From contig DLQL01000072.1 in the NCBI GenBank assembly GCA_002477565.1, positions 32,464-44,847 on the forward strand: a stretch of 12,384 nt of DNA, written 5' to 3'. This stretch comes from Flavobacteriaceae bacterium UBA7433. GTDB taxonomy: Bacteria > Bacteroidota > Bacteroidia > Flavobacteriales > Flavobacteriaceae. The translations under genes and the position numbers were made by a program. The stretch's first letter is position 1. Every line of letters starts with the position of its first letter. The notes beneath the pieces are model-generated. The model worked only from the letters and a program-made list of their open reading frames with translations, did no database searches and was not told where the DNA came from. Shown here in pieces: positions 7,701-12,384 of the stretch.

Positions 7701-8593
7701 TCTTCAACAGGACCAACGCTTGCTTCCTTGCTTGTAAAAACAGCATTGGCTCCGATGATTTCTGTTCTATTTTCATAAGCCAAGGCATTGTCAATGATTC
7801 CATACCAGTAGGTAGTCGCATTTTCTAATGGTGAACTTGGGTCAAGGGTGATGACATTTTTAGCATCGTTGATGCTTGCAGTAAAGGGAACGTCAGTTCC
7901 ATCAGCACCTCCGATTTTCAAGGAAACAGCCCCTGAAAGGTCGGAAAGTTCAGAACCGTCGGTGTTTTTGAACTTTGAATTGGTTGAAATTTTAAGATTT
8001 GATCCAACAGAAATACCTGTGGCACCTGAAGCTGGGTTTGTACTCGTATTTGGAGGATACAAGGGAGACCCGACAATGTCGTCAAAATAGTACACATCTC
8101 CTTCAGTCGTATTTGCACCGCTAATTTTGAGGACAATATTGTTCATGTTTGCATTTGAGAAGTCACTGAAATCGAAGGTCAGTTCCACCCATTGATTCAG
8201 CTGTCCTTCAAAGACACCTTGGGTTACTTCAAAATTATTTCCCCAGTCCGGATTGTTTTCCAAATGAAAGGTTACATCGATCACTTCTTCGGACCATACT
8301 TTCATTTTAAAATAATTGATGTTGCTCAGGTCGAAGGGTGTTTGAAATATTTCTGTTGATCCGATGACACCGATGCCAATTCCATTGTCATTTCCTGAAG
8401 TAAACTGTCCAACATGGCTAGAGGTGTTGATCCCTGATGAATTTGGATTTTCAATTTTAGAAAAAGTAGAAGAGCTGTTCCAACTGTTGAAAACAATGTC
8501 CGCATTCACAGTTTCAAAATCTACGTGTAGGGTTTCTTGTCCGTACACAATTCCTGTAAACAAGAACAGGGCTAAAAGGAAGTTTTTGTTCAT
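4784..8593 (-). CDS. Large T9SS-exported modular protein, jelly-roll and Ig-like repeats
   Basis: A 1269-residue secreted protein. Signal peptide ~1-18 (MNKNFLLALFLFTGIVYG). Then come jelly-roll-like domains at ~22-176, 299-457, 580-736 and 854-1028, separated by Big_5-type Ig-like domains at ~182-291, 463-571 and 741-849 (pattern TNPxSGxxxIxxGxxLxIxTNxxFxxxDGxxxxD...TTYWFGIxDG). The first three jelly-rolls share a Phe-x-Lys-Ile-x-Asn-Pro-(N/D)...GINTS segment, a Leu-Asn-Gln-Trp-type strand and an exit YYFDD or YYFDE; the fourth is divergent. A separate domain (~1040-1190) holds Cys1053, Cys1100, Cys1111 and Cys1180. Residues ~1194-1269 are a T9SS type A sorting domain (ALPNPTNGSFEIG...VVVSIYN...GLYLVKVNAEETITLKIVK). 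I know this kind of jelly-roll from flavobacterial glycan-degradation proteins, so carbohydrate binding is likely, but no hydrolase or lyase domain is present. Adhesion is the main alternative. It is the first gene of a two-gene unit with the FN3 lipoprotein and lies downstream of the regulator. Confidence 0.82.
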   Translation of the reverse strand: MNKNFLLALFLFTGIVYGQETLHVDFETVNADIVFNSWNSSSTFSKIENPNSSGINTSSHVGQFTSGNDNGIGIGVIGSTEIFQTPFDLSNINYFKMKVWSEEVIDVTFHLENNPDWGNNFEVTQGVFEGQLNQWVELTFDFSDFSNANMNNIVLKISGANTTEGDVYYFDDIVGSPLYPPNTSTNPASGATGISVGSNLKISTNSKFKNTDGSELSDLSGAVSLKIGGADGTDVPFTASINDAKNVITLDPSSPLENATTYWYGIIDNALAYENRTEIIGANAVFTSKEASVGPVEEMLFDFDQSNAAVEFSAWDGNSQFEKIANPDPTGINTSENVAQFTAGDGAGGGGGWSPLGADIPSGAVDFTETPFVRVKIWTANPITLTFKFENNPTWQDQAEFSYTLREDELNQWTEVVYNFGSVTLTNQNKINLYFDGARNHTTAGTVYYFDEIKVSDVAPAATFTTNPTSGATEIPLGSNLQINTNLAFRDLDGIEITDFTEKVALKTNDANGADVSFTASINESKNSITLDPTENLSSATTYWFGILDGTLETSEKEAITSVNATFTTKAAVVGDVVETLFDFDTTNTAVGFESWGGTGFAKIANPDATGINTSNFVGEYTHAGNDSGLENSLVGGNTPLTALDFSETPYIRVKVWVDKPVSVMVRIQNYPDYGKGFEQSIEVTEVSQWVQLIYNFSSVTASNYDRAQIYFDRTGSGESLAGDTYYFDDYEKTNIAPVATFTTNPVSGTADFAVGRTLEISTNLDFRNLDDSDITDLTGKVALKTNNANGTSIPFTAAINETKNTITLDPETYLEGETTYWFGIVDGTIETSNNTVVTGVSAMFTTKVAVEQTLVDYETFEGGTNFDTWLGDECDFDTAFSNPFQDGNNSSATVFKYSDTGGQYANVRFDLEESLDLSTNSSFSLMVYVPSEGISGAQTNQISLKLQDGNAASPWETQTQIDKPVVLDQWQEITFDFANDPYVNWISINTDPEDRTDLNRVVLQMNGENNTDQVTAYIDNIKGPKVSDSGTGNTDFSVPANNFRIAVTGETCLDKGNGKIGIIAIENNTYNATIDDNTYPFVDNALTIENLASGSYTMCISVANQDFESCFAIEVAQGETLKAAAKIIVNKIQVEIEQGTAPYTVYLNEKVVLETYDSALEIEGIHYGDRLEIKTGIACEGSFTKTVATIGTVTALPNPTNGSFEIGLATEEKEVVVSIYNLKSKLLSRKPYPVNSGKIQLNLEGAPSGLYLVKVNAEETITLKIVKH
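5510..8530 (-). repeat. Tandem ~830-bp protein-coding module, three full copies plus one half copy
   Basis: Within the T9SS protein gene a jelly-roll plus Ig-like pair repeats with a period of 277, 281 and 274 residues. Copies lie at 7700-8530, 6857-7699 and 6035-6856; the jelly-roll half of a fourth is at 5510-6034. Anchor points are HVDFETVNADIVFNSW, LFDFDQSNAAVEFSAW, LFDFDTTNTAVGFESW and LVDYETFEGGTNFDTW. The copies are clearly related at protein level but diverged at DNA level, so this is an old internal duplication and not a recent or slippage-prone repeat. The Ig-like halves are the best conserved. Confidence 0.8.
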
Positions 8594-8645
8594 TTTTTTG
8601 GTTGTAAGCCCGAACTTTTGGCAACGGGAGGTTTTATATTCTTTG

Positions 8646-8653
8646 CAATGCTA
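8646..8653 (-). promoter_or_regulatory. Weak -7 box candidate for the T9SS protein gene
   Basis: On the minus strand this reads TAGCATTG, one mismatch from TAnnTTTG, 52 nt upstream of the ATG at 8593. The overlapping TATTTTAG at 8651-8658 is an equally weak alternative, also one mismatch. A TTG lies inside the inverted repeat loop further upstream, but its spacing (23-28 nt) is longer than usual. A regulator-dependent promoter would be expected to look poor. Confidence 0.25.
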
Positions 8654-8673
8654 AAATAAAGAAAAACCACCTG

Positions 8674-8698
8674 TTTAGAGGCAACAAATACCTCTAAA
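8674..8698. promoter_or_regulatory. Inverted repeat, candidate operator upstream of the T9SS protein gene
   Basis: TTTAGAGG (8674-8681) and CCTCTAAA (8691-8698) are perfect 8-bp arms around a 9-nt spacer. The dyad is about 80-105 bp upstream of the start codon and just upstream of the promoter candidates. It has no U-tract directly after it on either strand, so an operator is more likely than a terminator. Arm spacing (centres 17 bp apart, nearly two helical turns) would suit a dimer binding one DNA face, such as the LuxR-type HTH protein encoded next door; that link is inference. Confidence 0.5.
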
Positions 8699-8882
8699 AA
8701 ACCCCTACAAATCATTTGATACTTTTTGAATCGTCATTAAAATGTAGGTATTCCATTAGAAAAACAAGTGTAAAATCGTCTTTTTTGAGGAGTTTATCCA
8801 AGCAGTTGTTCTAATCTATACCTTCTTTTAAAGACCCGGCAGCAATAAGGCAAGCTTTAAGGGACTGAGAAATTCGCGTAGC

Positions 8883-8899
8883 AATGGCGAAATGCCATT
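8883..8899. other. Small hairpin downstream of the regulator gene
   Basis: AATGGC (8883-8888) and GCCATT (8894-8899) form a perfect 6-bp stem with a 5-nt loop, 34 nt past the regulator stop codon on the minus strand. There is no U-run on either side, so it would be at best a weak or Rho-assisted 3' end, or a stabilising 3' structure. Confidence 0.35.
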
Positions 8900-8932
8900 C
8901 AGGGGAAAGCAAACAAAACACAAAATAAATTT

Positions 8933-11791
8933 TTAAAACGACTGAATGTAGCGCACCAAATTTTCCTCCTTGTCGAGATTCAATTTTTGTCGCAAACGGT
9001 ATCGGTTTTGTTCAACACTTCTCGTAGAAATGTGCATCAAGGAAGCAATTTCTTTTGAGGAAAGATTGATTTTTAAATAGGCGCTCAATTTGTATTCGTT
9101 TGATGACAAATCTTTGTGTTTTTCGCGGATGTTTTTAAAGAAATTTTCATGGGCATTTCGAAAGTGCAGTTCAAAAGACAGCCAATCTTCTTTGTCTACG
9201 AGTAGGTTGTCTGTTTTCTTGAGCAATTTTTTGATTTGTGAGTTCAATTCTACATCTTGAGTGGAATTTTTTAGCTCTTTTACATTTTTTTTGAGCGCAG
9301 AGATCAATTCATTTCGTTGCAATCTTTTCAACGTCAAGGAAGCCAATTCTGCATTTTTATTTTCAATTTCAAGACTGAGATTTTTTTCCTTTAAAACGAG
9401 CATTTGTTTTTCGGTCTTTAATTTCTCCAAGGCGTATGTTTCTCTTTCACGGACTCTTTTTGCCCGTTCTTGTTCTTTAAGAAGAGCGATGTGTTTGACA
9501 TTTTTCCTTTTAAAGTAGGCCCTAAAACACCCGTTGAAAACAATGAAAATTAGCACATAGGCCAAAATGGCAACCTCATTTAAATACCAAGGAGAAGCCA
9601 CATAAAAAGACGTGGATGTTGTGAGAGAAATGTTGTCATCTCGGTCTTTTGCCCTCAATAGCAGTGTGTATTTTTTAGAAGCAAGTCCTGGGAAATTCAA
9701 TTCCGTAAGGGCTTTCCAGGGAGCCCATCTATTGTCAAGACCTTCCAATTTGTATTGAATCTCCCAAGGGGTTCCTACAGGGGCTTTGGGGGTGGCTAAG
9801 GTGAATTTTAAGAAGTTATTTTTATAGGGAACATTCAATGTTGCTTTTTGACCAATACTGGCAGTAATAGTGTCTTGTGCTCCAATCAGGTGAAGTGATT
9901 GAAGCAAAGGAGGATCGATTTTTTTCTTGTCTTCAGGCTTTTCAACGATTTTATGAAAGAGCAATCCTTCGTTCATTCCAACTGCATAGAGGGAGTCATT
10001 GAGCTTTGTAAATTTATTGAAATCGTTTAAATAATACTTTTTTCGTATCGGTGCAAAGACTTCTTCTACCCGTTTGAACTTGTTGCCATTGCGATACACA
10101 TAGCCCAAAGAGGTTTCTGTAGAAAACCAAAAGATGTTTCCGTATTGTTTGATGTTGATCGTTTTTTTGAGCCCTTTGAACATCTGACTCGCATATTTGA
10201 CGGGTATAAAATTATTTTCGATGGGATCGTATTCAAAAAAACCAAGCGGGTTGAAAAAGACAAGGTTGTTGTCGATTTTGCAAAAATAAGCATAGGGCAT
10301 TACATTTTGGTTTTGTTCTCCGTAAAATGAAATCTCTTTGGCCTGTTCTCCATTAGGGGTCAAGACCAATCGGTAATATCCTTTTTGGGGATGTGCCACC
10401 CACAATTGCCCAAACTGATCGAACTCAATAAATCTCGAAGATTCGCCAAAACCTTCTATTTTGTGTTGAAACACCCATTCGTTTTCGATGCGCTTGAACA
10501 AGCAAATACCGGAATAATAGCCGACGTATAGCAGGTCCTCTTTTTGAGGGTGTTTTTTAAAAATCCAAGCTCCATTTTCAGTGTTTACAGTTTCCAAACG
10601 ATTCCCAACAACTTTAGAAACACCAGTGTCATGCGCGACTAAAATAGAACCGTCGATGTCTTCAATAGACCAGATTTGTTTTTCATCTCCAGGAATGCGT
10701 TCTGGGCTTTTTAGGCGATCGTTTCGTTTTTTTCGAAAAACCCCTTGGTTCGTTCCCAAGTAAAAAATGGAATCTTTCTGAAGGCTTGTATAAACATTTC
10801 CAAATTCACTTTTAGTGTCATTCAACAAGCGGCTGTTACTGTTGGCATTCAAATAGCTGAGGCTGTTTTCAAACCCGAGCCAAATGTTTTGGTTGTTGTC
10901 GGAGAAAGCACTGAGGATGCTGTTGTTTTGCAAGCCTGAATTTTTGTCTAAGTGCAACAAAATTTCACCTTGTTTGGAAACCAGGTATACCCCGTTTCTC
11001 TGGCTAGCAAAAACGTAATTGTCTTTTTTTGTTTTGACAGCATCATTGATCAAGGATGCCTCAAATGAGTTGTTGCTGTTCCATTTTTTTTTCACAGTTT
11101 TCCCATCTTTATAAGACCAAACACCTCTTTTCTTAGTGACGATCAGGAGCTCTTCATTTTCCTCCAGAAAGACGCCTACAATGTCTTTTTGAAACTGAGT
11201 TGTACCTGCAATTGGGTGCAGTAAATTTTCTTTGAGTTCAAAAAGGCCTTTGCCGTTGTCCACGACAAACGCTCTTTCTTTCGAAACAAACAAGATTTCA
11301 AACTCTTTGGAAGCGCCAATAATTGTAAAAACTTCGGTAAGAGGGTCGTAGAGATGAATTTTTTGAAAAGATTGGAATAAAATATTGCCGTCAAGCTCGA
11401 TGATTTTTGAGAAAACAGGCATCAAAGGAGACCTTTCAGTTACAGGTTTGAAAAACAAGCGGGTGTACTCCAGTATTCCCTTGTCATTTTTTGACCAATA
11501 TCCAAAACCGCCGTGGCCAGAAGTATAGATTCGCTCTGCATCATCAATGTAGACGGAACGCAAGTCTGATTCAAAACCGGCAGAATGGTTTTTCCATCGA
11601 ATCCCGTCAAACACCGTCAACCCTTTTGGGGTTGCTAAATACAGCTCTCCATTGATTCCTTGAGCAATGTCCCAAACTTTTGACTGAAAGTTTTCTTTTG
11701 CAAAGTTTTCAATATAAGGCACCCCGGAAAACTGTCCGAAGAGGGGGAACACAAGGCTAAGAAAAAAAACAACGAATCCTTTTCGAATCAT
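8933..11791 (-). CDS. Membrane-spanning propeller sensor with cytoplasmic LuxR-type HTH
   Basis: A 952-residue regulator. Signal peptide 1-19 (cut near LFG-Q). A periplasmic two-component-type beta-propeller (~30-620) has repeated strands such as GELYLATPKGLTVFDG (48-63), NIWLGFENSLSYLN (302-315), LYVGYYSGICLF (421-432) and QLWVAHPQKGYYRL (462-475). A Y_Y_Y domain follows at ~645-732 (FLKFTLATP...IQYKLEGLDNRWAPW...YTLLLRAKDRDDN). One transmembrane helix lies at ~737-756, then a charged coiled coil (~765-860) and a C-terminal GerE/LuxR-type HTH (~894-945: LSSNEYKLSAYLKINLSSKEIASLM, then ISTRSVEQNRYRLRQKLNL). There is no histidine kinase (no H-box or ATPase motifs) and no receiver domain, so signal would pass directly from periplasm to DNA-binding domain, as in SusR-like one-component regulators of glycan loci. 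A -7 box match lies upstream at 11824-11831. The adjacent T9SS protein and lipoprotein genes are the likely targets (inference). The first ATG, followed at once by a good signal peptide, fixes the start. Confidence 0.88.
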   Translation of the reverse strand: MIRKGFVVFFLSLVFPLFGQFSGVPYIENFAKENFQSKVWDIAQGINGELYLATPKGLTVFDGIRWKNHSAGFESDLRSVYIDDAERIYTSGHGGFGYWSKNDKGILEYTRLFFKPVTERSPLMPVFSKIIELDGNILFQSFQKIHLYDPLTEVFTIIGASKEFEILFVSKERAFVVDNGKGLFELKENLLHPIAGTTQFQKDIVGVFLEENEELLIVTKKRGVWSYKDGKTVKKKWNSNNSFEASLINDAVKTKKDNYVFASQRNGVYLVSKQGEILLHLDKNSGLQNNSILSAFSDNNQNIWLGFENSLSYLNANSNSRLLNDTKSEFGNVYTSLQKDSIFYLGTNQGVFRKKRNDRLKSPERIPGDEKQIWSIEDIDGSILVAHDTGVSKVVGNRLETVNTENGAWIFKKHPQKEDLLYVGYYSGICLFKRIENEWVFQHKIEGFGESSRFIEFDQFGQLWVAHPQKGYYRLVLTPNGEQAKEISFYGEQNQNVMPYAYFCKIDNNLVFFNPLGFFEYDPIENNFIPVKYASQMFKGLKKTINIKQYGNIFWFSTETSLGYVYRNGNKFKRVEEVFAPIRKKYYLNDFNKFTKLNDSLYAVGMNEGLLFHKIVEKPEDKKKIDPPLLQSLHLIGAQDTITASIGQKATLNVPYKNNFLKFTLATPKAPVGTPWEIQYKLEGLDNRWAPWKALTELNFPGLASKKYTLLLRAKDRDDNISLTTSTSFYVASPWYLNEVAILAYVLIFIVFNGCFRAYFKRKNVKHIALLKEQERAKRVRERETYALEKLKTEKQMLVLKEKNLSLEIENKNAELASLTLKRLQRNELISALKKNVKELKNSTQDVELNSQIKKLLKKTDNLLVDKEDWLSFELHFRNAHENFFKNIREKHKDLSSNEYKLSAYLKINLSSKEIASLMHISTRSVEQNRYRLRQKLNLDKEENLVRYIQSF

Positions 11792-11823
11792 TTTTCAGTT
11801 CATTTGATCAAACAGCAGTTTTT

Positions 11824-11831
11824 CAAAGATA
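11824..11831 (-). promoter_or_regulatory. Candidate -7 box of the regulator gene promoter
   Basis: On the minus strand this reads TATCTTTG, an exact TAnnTTTG match, with 32 nt between it and the ATG at 11791. This gives a leader of ordinary length and is the best promoter candidate in the right half of the window. No clear TTG -33 motif is found about 20 bp upstream. Confidence 0.5.
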
Positions 11832-11870
11832 GCATTTTTACACGTCGTTTGTATTTTACCTCCATTGATC

Positions 11871-11890
11871 GGCATTGAAAAGGAAATGCC
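11871..11890. terminator. Hairpin directly after the FN3-like gene, possible weak terminator
   Basis: GGCATT (11871-11876) and AATGCC (11885-11890) pair perfectly over an 8-nt loop, beginning 2 nt after the stop codon of the minus-strand FN3-like gene. The U-rich tail (TTTTATT) is on the plus-strand side, so for the minus-strand transcript it is only a hairpin without a U-tract. Confidence 0.35.
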
Positions 11891-11892
11891 TT

Positions 11893-12384
11893 TTATTCTG
11901 TCTTAAAGCGATAAATACTTGAGTAACTACTGTTGGATCCATCGCTGGTTTTGATTCTCCAAAAATAATTGGCATTGGGTTCCAATGTGACATCGACACT
12001 CTGTGCTGTCAAGTTTGACAGCTCTTCAGAAGGATTTTGCATTCCATCGATGCGATCTAAATAAAGGGTGTATGTCAAAACGCTATCTGAATCAGGGTCA
12101 CTTCCTGTCCAGCTAAAAGTTGAAGCTGTTCCGGAGAACCGAAGAGTCTCACCTGATTTGGGAGTGAGAAGAGCAGCCGGAAAGGGCGCGTAGTTCACAA
12201 TCCCATCACTTGCTAAGAAAAAGGTCCAAAGATCGCTTTCTCCAGTTTCCTCGGTTTTGGAGGATTTTGCCGTTACAGTCCATGCGTAAGGGATTCCTTT
12301 TGTCAGGGGTTCACGGATCGTATTCGTTTCAATTCCGAGTAGTTTGGTCACTACGAGGTTGGTGTTTAGGTTCACAATCGTAAG
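11893..12384 (-). CDS. Fibronectin type III-like repeat protein, N-terminal part outside window
   Basis: The reading frame is open from the right edge to a TAA at 11893-11895, giving 163 residues of the C-terminal part. Residues from the edge include the end of one FN3-like domain (PYAWTVTAKSSKTEETGESDL, with the usual aromatic-x-Trp exit strand, then LWTFFL). A complete second domain covers roughly the last 95 residues: PAALLTPKSGETL, TFSWTGSDPDSDSVLTYTLYL, NYFWRIKTSDGSNSSYSS and the ending IYRFKTE. The sandwich pattern, the (D)xDxDxLxYxLY strand and the Y(Y/F)W(R/K) exit match the 229-residue lipoprotein at 4090-4779, so the two are probably paralogues. Whether this one also begins with a lipobox lies outside the window. 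It is upstream of the regulator on the same strand with a 101-bp gap containing a separate promoter candidate. No catalytic motif is visible. Confidence 0.75.
   Translation of the reverse strand, partial: LTIVNLNTNLVVTKLLGIETNTIREPLTKGIPYAWTVTAKSSKTEETGESDLWTFFLASDGIVNYAPFPAALLTPKSGETLRFSGTASTFSWTGSDPDSDSVLTYTLYLDRIDGMQNPSEELSNLTAQSVDVTLEPNANYFWRIKTSDGSNSSYSSIYRFKTE

Larger units (their letters stand above)
8594..8932. other. Intergenic region between regulator and T9SS protein genes
   Basis: A 339-bp AT-rich spacer between two minus-strand genes. It holds an 8+8 inverted repeat (8674-8698), a weak promoter candidate for the downstream gene (8646-8653) and a small hairpin (8883-8899). No open frame worth calling, no tRNA and no recognisable riboswitch is seen. 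Its length and the dyad suggest that the downstream pair has its own regulated promoter and does not rely only on readthrough from the regulator gene. Confidence 0.7.

Noticed and set aside
5510..8530. Repeats considered as a CRISPR array or mobile element
   Set aside because: The period is ~830 bp, copies are diverged at DNA level, and all are in frame in one protein.
8821..8900. Partly structured, less AT-rich stretch considered as a tRNA or small RNA
   Set aside because: No cloverleaf, T-loop motif, promoter or U-tract terminator could be put together; only one 6-bp hairpin is supported.
8933..9400. C-terminal part of the regulator considered as a histidine kinase or AraC-type domain
   Set aside because: No H-box, N-box or G-box motifs and no AraC signature are seen; the segment is coiled coil followed by one LuxR-type HTH.

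Overview
The window looks like a chromosomal segment of a member of the Bacteroidota, most likely a marine-type Flavobacteriia. Four things point that way. One large secreted protein ends in a type IX secretion (T9SS) type A sorting domain. A short lipoprotein has an acidic, glycine/serine-rich stretch right after the lipid-anchored Cys. Possible promoters read TAnnTTTG, the Bacteroidota -7 box, and starts lack clear Shine-Dalgarno sites. One gene encodes a sensor with a propeller, a Y_Y_Y domain, a membrane helix and a LuxR-type HTH, an architecture typical of this phylum. No species can be named from the sequence alone.

Left part (1-4010), housekeeping: the 5' 309 codons of pheS (minus strand, running off the left edge); a 533-aa multi-pass membrane protein resembling GT-C/GT39-type glycosyltransferases (minus); and a divergent, complete NADP-type glutamate dehydrogenase gene gdhA (plus). 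The short divergent spacer holds a perfect 13-bp palindrome and a Bacteroidota-type -7 box for gdhA.

Right part (4011-12384), accessory locus, all minus strand. In transcription order: the 3' end of a gene for a fibronectin-III-like protein (runs off the right edge); a 952-aa membrane-spanning regulator with a periplasmic beta-propeller and a cytoplasmic LuxR-type HTH; a 339-bp spacer with an 8+8 inverted repeat; a 1269-aa T9SS-exported protein built of alternating jelly-roll-like and Ig-like modules with no recognisable catalytic domain; and, 4 nt further, a 229-aa lipoprotein with two FN3-like domains. A hairpin with a U-tract in the minus orientation closes the unit against the convergent gdhA.

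Working model (inference): the regulator senses an extracellular ligand, probably a glycan fragment, in the periplasm and switches on the downstream two-gene unit. That unit would make a large adhesive or glycan-binding surface protein and a small surface lipoprotein. The locus resembles a piece of a polysaccharide-utilisation or surface-adhesion locus, but no SusC/SusD pair and no glycoside hydrolase lies inside the window. No tRNA, rRNA, CRISPR array, insertion sequence or integrase was seen.
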